This document shows positions 32,136 to 40,457 of a stretch of DNA of 64,000 bases, one piece after another. This DNA comes from CADEEX01 sp964577955 (lineage in GTDB: Bacteria; Acidobacteriota; Vicinamibacteria; Vicinamibacterales; CAVVIG01). The position numbers and the translations under genes were made by a program. The stretch lies in the NCBI GenBank assembly GCA_964577955.1, contig CAZOAZ010000019.1:1-64000 (forward strand). The letters run 5' to 3'. Under the pieces are notes generated by a model that worked only from the letters and a program-made list of their open reading frames with translations, made no database searches and was not told where the DNA came from. Numbering within the stretch: the stretch's first letter is position 1; every line of letters starts with the position of its first letter.

Positions 32136-32729
32136 ATGTCGTTGCGCGCGCGGTCACTGTCTTCGCTCCGTTTTGTTGTCCTCGTGCTCGTCGCCTTTGT
32201 CGCTGCCTGCGGCGGCGAACCGCCCAACAAGGAAATCCAGCAGGCGCGGACGGCGCTCGAGGCCGCGGTGGCCGCCGGCGCCGATCATTGGGCGGCCGAG
32301 GAACTGAACGCGGCGCAGGAAGCGCTGAAGCGCGCCGACGCTGCGGTCAATGATCGCGACTATCGTCTCGCCTTGAACCATGCCCTCGACAGCCTGGAGC
32401 GCGCCCAGGGTGCGCGTGCGGAAGCCACCAGCAGAAAGAACGCCGCGCGCGACCAGGCCGACCGCGCGATCGGCGCCGCGACTGCGGCACTGACCGCCAT
32501 GGCGGCCAGAATCAAGACCCTCGAACCGAAGACGCCCGCACGAAGTCTCGCCCCTGCCCGTACCGCGCTCACCTCCGCCGAGCAGCAGGTGCAAGAAGCG
32601 CGCGCAGCATTCGGACGCGGCGAGTGGCAGGCGGCCGGGACCGCCACGGCGGCGGCCATGCAGGCGTTGACTGCCGCCAACTCAGAACTCGACGCGCTGT
32701 CGCCCGCTCCCAAGCCGAGAAAGCGCTAA
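32136..32729 (+). CDS. Alpha-helical lipoprotein (DUF4398-like)
   Basis: 197 residues. A lipoprotein signal ends 'AFVAAC|GGEPP'. The rest is almost wholly helical with heptad-like Ala/Glu/Arg repeats: 'EIQQARTALEAAV', 'AAQEALKRADAAVNDRDY' and 'QVQEARAAFGRGEWQ'. This resembles DUF4398-type envelope lipoproteins. Likely a periplasmic coiled-coil scaffold attached to a membrane; function unknown. Divergent from radC. Confidence 0.75.
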   Translation: MSLRARSLSSLRFVVLVLVAFVAACGGEPPNKEIQQARTALEAAVAAGADHWAAEELNAAQEALKRADAAVNDRDYRLALNHALDSLERAQGARAEATSRKNAARDQADRAIGAATAALTAMAARIKTLEPKTPARSLAPARTALTSAEQQVQEARAAFGRGEWQAAGTATAAAMQALTAANSELDALSPAPKPRKR

Positions 32730-32743
32730 CGCCCCTGCCAAAA

Positions 32744-32840
32744 TCTGCCGTCGTCCGGCAGATCGCCCGTGAAATTTCTGGCAAGGAACCAGCTTGCAAC
32801 CTGGCACCAACCTGGCTCCGGGCTGGCTCCGACCCGGTTC
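32744..32840. repeat. Hairpin and short tandem repeats between convergent genes
   Basis: TCTGCCG/CGGCAGA form a 7-bp stem with a TCGTC loop at 32744-32762, a possible bidirectional terminator. It is followed by degenerate repeats of a CCTGGCwCC-like unit up to about 32840. Confidence 0.5.
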
Positions 32841-32850
32841 CAAGCTGACC

Positions 32851-33651
32851 CTAACGCGGAAGCGGGCGGAGCCACTGGCCGTCGCACAGCACTTCGGCCC
32901 AGCCGGTCAGATACACGCCGTCGTCCAACCACTCGACGAGTTGGGTTCCGCCGGGCGCGATGACGTCGGCGCGGCGCAACGCCCCGCCGAAGGACGCCGC
33001 GGCTACCAGCGACGCGCACGAGCCCGTGCCAGAGGACTGCGATGGTCCTACGCCACGCTCCCAGATCCGGATCCGTACGCGATCCGGGGCCTCGACGTGC
33101 ACGAACTCGATGTTCGTACCCTCAGGAAAGTCCGCGTGCCACTCGAGCGCCGCCCCGATCCGCTCGAACCGCACATCGTCGGGCAGCGTCCCGAGAATCA
33201 GCAACTGCGGATTCCCGATGTTCAGCACGACCGCCTCGATCGCCTCGTCTGTGACGCGGACCTGGGTCCGGCGGATTCCGGTCGGCACGCCCATCGACGC
33301 CCGGAACGTCTGACGCGTGCCGTCCTGCGCCGTTCGGACCAGCGTCTTGACGCCGCCTTCTGTCTCAATCGTCAACTGGAGGTGCGGCGAGCCGTCATGC
33401 CGCGCGATGAGCGCCGCCAGACCGCGCACGCCGTTGCCCGACACCTCGGCGCGGCTGCCGTCGGCGTTGAAGAGAGTCATCGCCGCCCCGCCGGGGTGCT
33501 GACGGTAGGCAATGAGTCCGTCGGCGCCGATGCCGGTATGGCGCTCGCACATGGCCCGCGCGAGTTCGGGCAGCCGGACGCCCTCGACATCCTGCTGGCG
33601 AACGTAGAGAAAGTCGTTGCCGTAGGCGTGCGCTTTGGCGAAAGGCGTCAT
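32851..33651 (-). CDS. DapF-like epimerase lacking both catalytic cysteines
   Basis: 266 residues from ATG 33651, overlapping the preceding stop by four bases. The DapF fold is clear: 'KAHAYGNDFLYV', 'HTGIGADGLI', 'FNADGSRAEV', 'NIGNPQL', 'EGTNIEFVHV', 'RIWERGVG'. In canonical DapF the two catalytic cysteines sit in 'CGNG' and 'CGTG'; here these read 'SGNG' (Ser71) and 'SGTG' (Ser207). Both serine codons are unambiguous (TCG, TCT). It may be a lineage-specific active variant, a relative with different chemistry, or an inactive paralogue. No lysine-pathway genes are adjacent. Confidence 0.8.
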   Translation of the reverse strand: MTPFAKAHAYGNDFLYVRQQDVEGVRLPELARAMCERHTGIGADGLIAYRQHPGGAAMTLFNADGSRAEVSGNGVRGLAALIARHDGSPHLQLTIETEGGVKTLVRTAQDGTRQTFRASMGVPTGIRRTQVRVTDEAIEAVVLNIGNPQLLILGTLPDDVRFERIGAALEWHADFPEGTNIEFVHVEAPDRVRIRIWERGVGPSQSSGTGSCASLVAAASFGGALRRADVIAPGGTQLVEWLDDGVYLTGWAEVLCDGQWLRPLPR

Positions 33652-34436
33652 TTGCGGCAGAACGCGAGCAGGTGCCAACCGAAGCGGCTGACGAGCGCTT
33701 TCGGGAGCAGATTGAACGTGCCGACGAAGACACCGTTGTAGACCGCGCCCTTCCAGCCGCCGTGCAGGCGCGATTTGACGGGAAAGCGCTCCGGCACGAT
33801 GCGGACGTCGGCGAAACCGCGCAACAGCCGGCGAAACTCACCGATGCTGTATTTGAGCAGCACGGGAGCGTCGTCGTGCTCGAGACCGACCTTCATCAGC
33901 TTCGACAACGCATTCAGCCACGACACCCGGTTGTACACCTGAAAGATCGCCAGCCCGCCCGGCTTCAACACCCGCCGGCATTCGTCGACGAGCCGCTGCG
34001 GATCGGCGGTGTATTGCACGACGCCGTGCGCGTAGACCAGATCGAACTCGGCGTCGGGAAACGGCATCCGTTCGCCGTTGCCGACGACGAACTCCCCCTG
34101 GAGGCCCTGCTGCGCGAAGTTGGCTTTCGCGAGATCGATCGCCGAACTCGTCAGGTCGATGCCGGTAGCCTTCGCCCCGCCCTTGGCGAAGCGCGCGAGA
34201 TCCACCGCCGCGCCGCACCCGACTTCGAGCACTGCCTTGCCGCGGTAGCCGTCGAAGTCGACGAGCCGGAGCAAATGATGGAGCTTCTCGAAGTGGTACT
34301 GATCGAGATCGTCGAAGAAACCACGCGAACCGACCGGATGCCGGGTGATGTCGAGATCGTGAATGTGATGTTCCCAGTACTCACGGACTGCGTCGATCGT
34401 TGGTGCCGCACCCGGCACCCGGAACCTGTCTGCCAC
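33648..34436 (-). CDS. Class I SAM-dependent methyltransferase
   Basis: 262 residues from GTG 34436; a TTG at 34472 would add 12. Motif I 'VLEVGCGAAVDLARFAK', then 'GIDLTSSAI', 'FDLVYAHGVVQY' and 'RVLKPGGLAIF' give a UbiE/COQ5-like fold. The start is supported by TATTAT exactly six bases upstream. It overlaps the DapF-like gene by four bases, so the two are coupled, and it is divergent from a GlpD-like oxidase. The substrate is unknown; the 'YWEHHIHDLD' N-terminus is typical of methyltransferases acting on lipids or quinones but is not decisive. Confidence 0.8.
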   Translation of the reverse strand: MADRFRVPGAAPTIDAVREYWEHHIHDLDITRHPVGSRGFFDDLDQYHFEKLHHLLRLVDFDGYRGKAVLEVGCGAAVDLARFAKGGAKATGIDLTSSAIDLAKANFAQQGLQGEFVVGNGERMPFPDAEFDLVYAHGVVQYTADPQRLVDECRRVLKPGGLAIFQVYNRVSWLNALSKLMKVGLEHDDAPVLLKYSIGEFRRLLRGFADVRIVPERFPVKSRLHGGWKGAVYNGVFVGTFNLLPKALVSRFGWHLLAFCRK

Positions 34437-34448
34437 GGGGAGATAATA
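34437..34448 (-). promoter_or_regulatory. Leaderless-type -10 box of the methyltransferase gene
   Basis: TATTAT on the minus strand, six bases before GTG 34436. The same AT-rich stretch reads GATAATAT on the plus strand and may also serve the divergent oxidase gene. Confidence 0.55.
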
Positions 34449-34471
34449 TAGCCCGGGCAGCGCGCCCACCA

Positions 34472-35914
34472 ATGCGACGCGATCTCGGACAACTTGCCGA
34501 CAAGTCCTTCGACCTTCTCGTCGCCGGCGGCGGCATCTACGGACTGATCATCGCCTGCGACGCGGCGCAGCGCGGCCTTTCAGTGGCGCTGCTGGAACGC
34601 GCCGACTTCGGCGGCGGCTCGTCGTTCAACCACCTGCGCACCATTCACGGCGGCCTGCGCTACCTGCAGACGCTCGATCTCGCGCGGGCGCGTGAATCGA
34701 TCCGCGAACGGCGCACGTTCGCGCGGATCGCGGCCGGCTTCGTTGCCCCGCTGCCATTCGTGCTCCCGCTGCCCCGCACGCTCACGCGCGGTCCCTGGGC
34801 GATGCGCGCCGGGTTTCTTCTCGACGCGCTGGTCGCCCGCGATCGCAACGATGGCGTGCCGGCGTCGCATCGGCTGCCCGCGGGCCGCGTGGTCGGCAGA
34901 AGCGAGGCGATCGCCCTCGCCCCGCTTCTCGACGGCGTCGCGTTCGACGCTGTCGGCGTCTGGTACGACTATGTGACCATCGCCGCCGAGCGCCTGACGA
35001 TGGCATGGGCCGCCGCCGCGGCCGCGGCCGGGGCGACGCTCGCGAACCACGTGGAGGCGACGCGCCTGACCGCATCGACCGATGACGCCCGGGTTCAGGC
35101 CCAGGATCGCCGCTCCGGCGCCACGCTGGAGATTCGCGCACGGCTCATCGTCAACGCGACAGGGGGCGCCGTGGACCGTCTGCTGGCGCCGTCGGGCGCC
35201 TCAACTCGAATGCCGACCCTCAAGGCGATGAATGTGGTGACCCGTCGCCCCGCGCCGAAGACGGCCGTGGGCGGCCGCACGCACGCCGGCCGCAATCTGT
35301 TTCTGGTGCCTTCGCGCGGCCAGGCACTCGTCGGCACCTGGGAGTCGGGCGATCCGCGCGGTCCGGACGACGCCGGCGTCAGAACCGCCGACCTCGAGCG
35401 TTTTCTGCTCGAGATTCACGAAGCGTTTCCGTCGCTCGGATTGACCCCACACGACGTCACGCTCGTGCACCGCGGGATCGTCCCGGCGGTCGCGCGAACC
35501 GACGGCACCGTGTCGCTCGACGGCGGCGAACGCATCTACGAGCACACGAGCGCCGGGCTCGAACGGGTGATCAGCGTCGCGGGGACCAAGTACACCACCG
35601 CCCGAGCCGTCGCGGAGCATGTGGTCGATCGCGCGCTGGCAAAACTGGGAAGACCCGCCGGCGTCTGCCGAACCGCGACAACGCCGCTTCCCATAAGGGT
35701 CGAAACGGGCGACGCGCTCCTGGCCGCGACCGCGGCCGACGAGATGGTCGAAACCCTCGAGGACGCGGTCGTTCGTCGCACCGGTCAGGCTGCGCTCGGC
35801 TATCCCGGCGATGCCGAAGCGGCCCACGCGGCGCAGGTTGTTGGACAGGTGCTCGGGTGGGACGGCGAGCGACAGCGGAAGGAAGTCGAGGCCCTCCGCG
35901 CGTTCTATCTGTAG
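34472..35914 (+). CDS. FAD-dependent glycerol-3-phosphate dehydrogenase-like oxidase
   Basis: 480 residues from ATG 34472. The FAD-binding 'LLVAGGGIYGLIIACDAAQRG' positions (about 14-34) are followed by 'GGGSSFNHLRTIHGGLRYL', the classic GlpD pattern, and 'PSRGQALVGTWES' and 'SVAGTKYTTARAVAEHV' later. Length fits GlpD without the C-terminal extension. It would oxidise glycerol-3-phosphate at the membrane and feed electrons to quinone. It may begin from the divergent region shared with the methyltransferase. A palindromic repeat begins immediately after the stop codon. Confidence 0.85.
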   Translation: MRRDLGQLADKSFDLLVAGGGIYGLIIACDAAQRGLSVALLERADFGGGSSFNHLRTIHGGLRYLQTLDLARARESIRERRTFARIAAGFVAPLPFVLPLPRTLTRGPWAMRAGFLLDALVARDRNDGVPASHRLPAGRVVGRSEAIALAPLLDGVAFDAVGVWYDYVTIAAERLTMAWAAAAAAAGATLANHVEATRLTASTDDARVQAQDRRSGATLEIRARLIVNATGGAVDRLLAPSGASTRMPTLKAMNVVTRRPAPKTAVGGRTHAGRNLFLVPSRGQALVGTWESGDPRGPDDAGVRTADLERFLLEIHEAFPSLGLTPHDVTLVHRGIVPAVARTDGTVSLDGGERIYEHTSAGLERVISVAGTKYTTARAVAEHVVDRALAKLGRPAGVCRTATTPLPIRVETGDALLAATAADEMVETLEDAVVRRTGQAALGYPGDAEAAHAAQVVGQVLGWDGERQRKEVEALRAFYL

Positions 35915-35934
35915 GGTCTGGCTTCAGCCGGACC
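35915..35934. repeat. Dispersed palindrome, family B
   Basis: GGTCTGGCTTCAGCCGGACC: 8-bp arms with one mismatch around TTCA, beginning on the base after the TAG of the oxidase gene. Similar in design to family A but with another sequence. Confidence 0.7.
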
Positions 35935-36008
35935 TCCAGTTCGCGTCGATCAAACCGCGGCGCCCATCGATTACACGGTCGCCCGGCACTTGAATCGCAA
36001 CATCAAAG

Positions 36009-36232
36009 CTTTCAACGCAGAGCCCGCCGAGCCCGCGGAGGCATTTCGGCACGCCAGCCATTTCTGAGAGCCGCCGTTTCACACGACGAATCCGCGTGAA
36101 CAGGCAAGCCAATGCGGATCGAAGCAGATGCCGTCACCGATCGACGTGGGCGGCCTGCAAGGCAGCCGCTGGATCGGTATCGTGACGAGACCGCTCCGCG
36201 AGCTCTGCGAACTCTGCGTTGAAGGCTTTTGT
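36009..36232. repeat. Inverted pair of CAACGCAGAG-type repeats
   Basis: Between the oxidase and the outer-membrane protein are 332 bases without a gene. They hold a copy at 36009-36050 (starts CTTTCAACGCAGAG, ends GGCATTTCGGC) and a shortened copy in inverse orientation at about 36192-36228 (CTCTGCGTTGAAGGC). A third copy lies at 52860. I see no gene in this stretch. Confidence 0.7.
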
Positions 36233-36246
36233 CGTGAGCGTCGGAT

Positions 36247-37095
36247 CTACGGAATCTGGAAGCCGTTGAAGACGTAGGTGAATCCCACCCCAACGCCGAC
36301 GGTCGGATCCACGGTCGTCAGTCCGAAGAAGAGACCGAGGTCGAAGCGAACTGGTCCCGTCGTATAGCGGCCACCCAGGTTGAGGAGGCCGCGCGTCTCC
36401 GTGCCCGGGAACGGATCGCTCGCTCGCGTCGAGACGCGGCCGTTGACTTCGCCGACCAGCTCCGCCCGTTCGGTCAGCGCCCGCGCAAACGAGACGCCGT
36501 ACACAAGGACGTCGTTCTGGCCATGCCCCTCGGTGGGATCGCTGAGGATGCCGATCCCGAGGTTCGCCACCAGCCGGATCGACTGCACGGTCTTGGCCGT
36601 CAGCACCGTCGCCGAAAAGTCCATCGTGTCGAGCCCGAGGCCTGACTCGTTCGATGCGTTGGGAAGCTTGGTCGCCAGCCGCAGCGCGAACGACGGATGC
36701 TGCGGCGACTCGGGGATCAGCCGCACCTTCGTGGCGACGATCGTGTCTTCGACATCGCTGGTCCGATCACCCGTGACCTGCAGCAGATTCGAGAGCGGCG
36801 CGGTCTGCCGCGTGTTGATCTTCAGCTGATTGAACAAACCCGTGTCGATCTGCAGTTCGGCAATCGAGCTCAGGCCGAAGCTGAAACCCAACAGAGGAAC
36901 CCGGATGAGATCGCCTTGGAGCCCCGACACCGGGTAGTGCGCGTCGTGCGAAAAGTCGAGACCGCCCTCGAGAAGAATTCGCCCGGCGCCGACGGGCTCG
37001 GGATCTTCGGTGATTAACGGCCGCTGCTGAGCCGCCGCCGGCCGGCCGAGTGCCAGCGCGATCACTCCGAATGCGACCAGGTGTCGAATGCGCAC
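36247..37095 (-). CDS. Outer-membrane beta-barrel protein
   Basis: 282 residues from GTG 37095. Signal peptide 1-21 ('LGRPAAAQQ'), then strands alternating hydrophobic and polar residues, each 8-12 long ('ILLEGGLDFSHDA', 'HPSFALRLATKLPNA', 'IRLVANLGIGIL', 'VRFDLGLFFGLT'), resembling MetA/phenol-pathway type transporters. The last residues 'VGFTYVFNGFQIP' suit a barrel end. The longer frame up to 37356 overlaps ttcA and has no signal peptide, so GTG 37095 is preferred. Substrate unknown. Confidence 0.7.
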   Translation of the reverse strand: MRIRHLVAFGVIALALGRPAAAQQRPLITEDPEPVGAGRILLEGGLDFSHDAHYPVSGLQGDLIRVPLLGFSFGLSSIAELQIDTGLFNQLKINTRQTAPLSNLLQVTGDRTSDVEDTIVATKVRLIPESPQHPSFALRLATKLPNASNESGLGLDTMDFSATVLTAKTVQSIRLVANLGIGILSDPTEGHGQNDVLVYGVSFARALTERAELVGEVNGRVSTRASDPFPGTETRGLLNLGGRYTTGPVRFDLGLFFGLTTVDPTVGVGVGFTYVFNGFQIP

Positions 37096-37112
37096 GCCGC
37101 CTCCCGCCACGG

Positions 37113-37964
37113 TCAGACGCCCAGGCTCGCGGAAAGGACGGCTTCCTTCGAAATGATGGCGTCCTTTGAAATGATCGCGTCCTTCGAGACGCTTGCGCGC
37201 AGGTCGCGTGGCGGATTCAGCCGCGTGTCCAGGAGATGGCGGGGGGCGACATTGCTCAGCGCCTTCAGCATCGACGACTTGACGCCGGGATGCTCGATTT
37301 CGAGATCCATGAGGAGCTTCTTGATCCGCTGCCGTTGCAGCCCGAGATCGCCGCACGCCGGGCAGCAGCAGCCGATGATCGGCAGCTCGACTTCCTTCGT
37401 ATACTGCCGGGCTTCATCTTCACCGACATACACGAGCGGTCGAATCACCACATGCCGCCCGTCGTCGGACACCAGCTTGGCCGGCATCGCCTTCAGCGCT
37501 CCCGCGAAGAAGACGTTCAGGAGCAGGGTTTCGATGAAATCGTCCGCGTGGTGGCCAAGCGCGATCTTGGTGGCGCCGACTTCTTCGGCGATGCGATACA
37601 GGACGCCCCGGCGCATGCGCGCGCACAACGAGCAGGGCGTCTGATTGACGTCCAGGATCTCTTCGATCGACTCGCCGATATTGGTGTGCTCGATGCGATA
37701 TTCCCAGCCGCGCGACTCGCAGGTGCTGGCGATGAGATCGTGCTTGAAGGCCTTGTATCCCGAGTCGACGTTCACCGCAACGAGCGAAAAGCGCACCGGG
37801 GCCCGCTGTCGCAGCACGTCGAGAATCTGCAGGAGCGCCCAACTGTCCTTACCGCCCGACAGGCCGACCATGATCCGGTCGCCGTTCTGGATCATGTCGT
37901 AGTCGATGATGCCCTTGGTCGTCTTCTTGGCGACCCGCGCTTCGAGTTCGGTCCGATACGCCAT
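37113..37964 (-). CDS. ttcA: tRNA 2-thiocytidine biosynthesis protein
   Basis: 283 residues. PP-loop 'LSGGKDSWAL' (36-41), 'TPCSLCARMRRG' and 'CCCPACGDLG' provide the CXXC and Cys residues that hold the iron-sulfur cluster, and 'LGHHADDFIETLLLN' is typical of TtcA. It thiolates C32 of certain tRNAs. The C-terminal tail carries three copies of a six-residue unit ('SKDAII') encoded by an 18-base triplicate. TAAGAT six bases before the ATG, overlapping the previous stop, suggests its own leaderless promoter. Confidence 0.93.
   Translation of the reverse strand: MAYRTELEARVAKKTTKGIIDYDMIQNGDRIMVGLSGGKDSWALLQILDVLRQRAPVRFSLVAVNVDSGYKAFKHDLIASTCESRGWEYRIEHTNIGESIEEILDVNQTPCSLCARMRRGVLYRIAEEVGATKIALGHHADDFIETLLLNVFFAGALKAMPAKLVSDDGRHVVIRPLVYVGEDEARQYTKEVELPIIGCCCPACGDLGLQRQRIKKLLMDLEIEHPGVKSSMLKALSNVAPRHLLDTRLNPPRDLRASVSKDAIISKDAIISKEAVLSASLGV
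37145..37198. repeat. 18-bp triplicate at the ttcA 3' end
   Basis: Three consecutive 18-base units beginning CCTTCGAAATGATGGCGT, the third diverged. In frame, they encode the repeated SKDAII tail of TtcA. Confidence 0.8.
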
Positions 37965-37976
37965 GATGCAATCTTA
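37965..37976 (-). promoter_or_regulatory. Leaderless-type -10 box of ttcA
   Basis: TAAGAT six bases before the ATG of ttcA; its TAA is also the stop codon of the acyltransferase gene upstream. Confidence 0.5.
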
Positions 37977-38744
37977 CCGGGTTGCGACAACCCGCGCCGG
38001 GATTCCCACCGCCACCGCGCGCGGCGGCACGTCGTCACGCACGACAGCTCCTGCTCCGACCACCGCCGCGTCGCCAATCGCGACACCGTCCAGAATCTTC
38101 GCGCCGGCGCCGAGCCAGGCCCCGTTGCCGATCGTCACGCCCTGCGAACGGCGCGACTGATCGAGCACCGGCTTCGACGGATCCGAAAAATCGTGATCGC
38201 CGCCGATGACGTAAGCGTATGCCGCGATCAGCACGTCACGGCCGATCGTCACGCGGCTGGCCGAGAAGATCTCGCAGTTGAAGCCGACGTTGGCGCCATC
38301 GGCGAGCTCGATATCGCCGTTCTTGCACGACAGAATCGAATTGCGGCCGACGAACACACCGCGGCCGATGGTGATGCCGCGATTGCTCTCCCCTTTGGCA
38401 TCCACCAGGCAGTTGTCGTCGATCACGACGTTGTCGCCGATGTGAATCTTGTGCGGGTGCCGCAGGACGACGTTCTGGCCAAAGACGACGTTGCGGCCGC
38501 AGGACCCGAGGAGCCGCGGATAGAGGACCTTGCGCAGGGCCAGACCGAGCGCGCCGGGACAGCTCTGCGCGATGGTCACGATCAGTTCGTACTTGAGGAG
38601 CGCGCCCAGGCCAGGGCGGCCGACGACCAGCGCCGCGTACTTCTGGCTTGCCGAACGGCCCGGCGCAAAGAGCTGATCCTGCGCCCGCGCGATGGGCGGC
38701 GCGGCGGGCAGGGCAGCGTCCGGTTTCACGTCAGATCCATCCAT
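37974..38744 (-). CDS. Left-handed beta-helix acyltransferase (WcaF/LacA type)
   Basis: 256 residues. The hexapeptide pattern [LIV]-G-x4 recurs from about residue 80 to the end ('GQNVVLRHPHKIHIGDNVVIDDNC', shown in parts as 'GITIGRGVFVG', 'VTIGRDVLIA', 'VTIGNGAWLGAGA', 'VAIGDAAVVGAGA'), with a catalytic-type His in 'GGDHDFSDP'. It acetylates a sugar or polysaccharide precursor. The start region overlaps the end of the epimerase/reductase gene by 14 bases, so they are co-transcribed as part of the glycan cluster. Confidence 0.82.
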   Translation of the reverse strand: MDGSDVKPDAALPAAPPIARAQDQLFAPGRSASQKYAALVVGRPGLGALLKYELIVTIAQSCPGALGLALRKVLYPRLLGSCGRNVVFGQNVVLRHPHKIHIGDNVVIDDNCLVDAKGESNRGITIGRGVFVGRNSILSCKNGDIELADGANVGFNCEIFSASRVTIGRDVLIAAYAYVIGGDHDFSDPSKPVLDQSRRSQGVTIGNGAWLGAGAKILDGVAIGDAAVVGAGAVVRDDVPPRAVAVGIPARVVATR

Positions 38745-39711
38745 GCTGCCGGTACCAGGCCAGCGTCTTCGCGATCCCTTCGCGGAGACCGACCGCTGGA
38801 GCGTATCCGAGTTCGGTGCGGGCCCGCGTGATGTCGAACGCCCGGCTCTTCGTGTAGAAATCCACGCGCCGGCGAAAGATCGGCGGCTCGATCCTGAGCG
38901 GCGTGCACACCATCTCGCAGAGGGCGCCGGCGACCCAGAACGGCCAGACCGGCAGATGCAGCCGCGGCGGCGGCACGCCCGCGGCCTGCGCCACGAGCCC
39001 GACCAGCTCGTTCAACGTCGTCACTTCGGCGCCGGCCAGAATGTAGGTCCGATTCGCCGCGGCGGGATGTTCACCACACAGCCGAAACCCCTCGACGAGG
39101 TCGTCGATGTAGGTCAGATGGTAATAGATCTCGCCGCTGCCGAGCATCGGGAAGCGGCGGCGCGCGACGCCCTTGAACAGCTTCAGCAGCCGCCGATCGC
39201 CGCCGCCGTAGATGCCCGTCGGTCGCGCGATGGTCGCTTCAATCCCACAGCGCTGCGCGGTCTCACGGACCAGCACCTCGCCCTGGAGCTTCGTCTCCTG
39301 ATAGATGTCGCCCGGCCGGAGCGGCGCATCTTCGCCCGCCGGCGGACGTTCGATGTCGCCATGCACGCCGACCGTACTGCAGTGGACGAAACGGCGGACG
39401 CCGGCCTTCGCGGCCGACTCCACCAGCTGTCCGGCGCTGGCGGTGTTGACGGCACGGTAGGTCTCGCTCGGCAGCCCGGCCTCCCGATAGAGGGCGGCGA
39501 TGTTGTAGACCACGTCGACGCCGTCGACGGCGGTTTCGCGCGCCGCGGCGCTCCGAAGATCGCCGATGACCGGCTCGGCGCCGGCGAGGGCGAGTTCGCG
39601 GGCGCGCAGTTCGTCGCGCACCAGGACGCGCACCGACCGCCCTTTCGCCAGCAGGGCGCGCGCCAGATGGCCGCCGGTGAACCCGGTCGCGCCGGTTACG
39701 AGGACGCGCAC
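38731..39711 (-). CDS. NAD(P)-dependent epimerase/reductase (HpnA/DFR-like SDR)
   Basis: 326 residues. 'VTGATGFTGGHLARAL' binds the nucleotide; 'HCSTVGVHG' and 'YQETKLQGE' carry the Ser and Tyr-X3-Lys; 'RPTGIYGGGDRRLLKLFKG' is typical of the hopanoid-associated HpnA and dihydroflavonol reductase-like group. It could act on a sugar nucleotide or an isoprenoid-linked substrate. It overlaps genes at both ends (16 bases with the methyltransferase upstream, 14 with the acyltransferase downstream). Confidence 0.82.
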   Translation of the reverse strand: MRVLVTGATGFTGGHLARALLAKGRSVRVLVRDELRARELALAGAEPVIGDLRSAAARETAVDGVDVVYNIAALYREAGLPSETYRAVNTASAGQLVESAAKAGVRRFVHCSTVGVHGDIERPPAGEDAPLRPGDIYQETKLQGEVLVRETAQRCGIEATIARPTGIYGGGDRRLLKLFKGVARRRFPMLGSGEIYYHLTYIDDLVEGFRLCGEHPAAANRTYILAGAEVTTLNELVGLVAQAAGVPPPRLHLPVWPFWVAGALCEMVCTPLRIEPPIFRRRVDFYTKSRAFDITRARTELGYAPAVGLREGIAKTLAWYRQHGWI

Positions 39712-40457
39712 CGTTCAGCCATCAGCGTCACCGGCGACCCGACCAGCGACTGGAGTCCCACGCGCTTGAACAACGCCTCCGAGGCTTCGGTCAGGCGTCG
39801 CGACCCGAACGTCTTGTGCACGGCAATCGGCAGCGTGAACTGACGGTCGATCGCGCGGATCTGAAAGCCATGCGCGGCGAGCACGCGGGCCAGCTGGCTG
39901 TCGAAGAAGACGCGATACGGTTCCGTCCGCGCGCCCGCCGCGTGCGCGGCGCGCCGGACCAGCGACTGCAGCAGCGCGGCGCTGTGCGCCGAGGGATAGT
40001 CGAGCACGATGCGGCGACGGGCGACGCGGCACAGTTCCCCGACGCAACTCGCCCACCGCGGCGTATGCATGATCACCCGCAGACTCACCGCATGATCGAA
40101 ACTTTGATCGGGAAAATCCAGGCGATGCGCGTCGCCATGGCGGAATTCGAGACCGCGCGGTCCCGGTGGCGGACCGGCGAGGCGCCGGCGGGCCACGGCG
40201 AGCATTTCCTCCGACGCATCGAGGCCGGTCACGGTGGCGCCGTCCGCGGCCATGAGAAAGGCCGCGCGGCCGGTCCCGGTCCCGACATCGAGCACGTGGC
40301 AGCCCTCGAGCGGCCCGAGAAACTCGCGCAGAATCCGCGCCTGCTGGCTGGCCACCAGGTCGCCGATCGGTCCGCCAAAACGCCGTTCGTCGAAGGTGCG
40401 CGCGGTGGCCGGATCGGCGTAGACGGAGTAACTGTAGTGGTCGCGGTCGGCGGTCAC
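39696..40457 (-). CDS. Class I SAM-dependent methyltransferase
   Basis: 253 residues from GTG 40457, which overlaps the GT4 stop as GTGA. 'VLDVGTGTGRAAFLMAADGA', 'GLDASEEML', 'FPDQSFDHAVSLRVIMH' and the following strand give a UbiE-like methyltransferase. Middle gene of the coupled set GT4, methyltransferase, SDR and acyltransferase, so it probably methylates a sugar, lipid or isoprenoid intermediate. A longer frame upstream to 41324 only shadows the GT4 gene. Confidence 0.8.
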   Translation of the reverse strand: MTADRDHYSYSVYADPATARTFDERRFGGPIGDLVASQQARILREFLGPLEGCHVLDVGTGTGRAAFLMAADGATVTGLDASEEMLAVARRRLAGPPPGPRGLEFRHGDAHRLDFPDQSFDHAVSLRVIMHTPRWASCVGELCRVARRRIVLDYPSAHSAALLQSLVRRAAHAAGARTEPYRVFFDSQLARVLAAHGFQIRAIDRQFTLPIAVHKTFGSRRLTEASEALFKRVGLQSLVGSPVTLMAERCASS

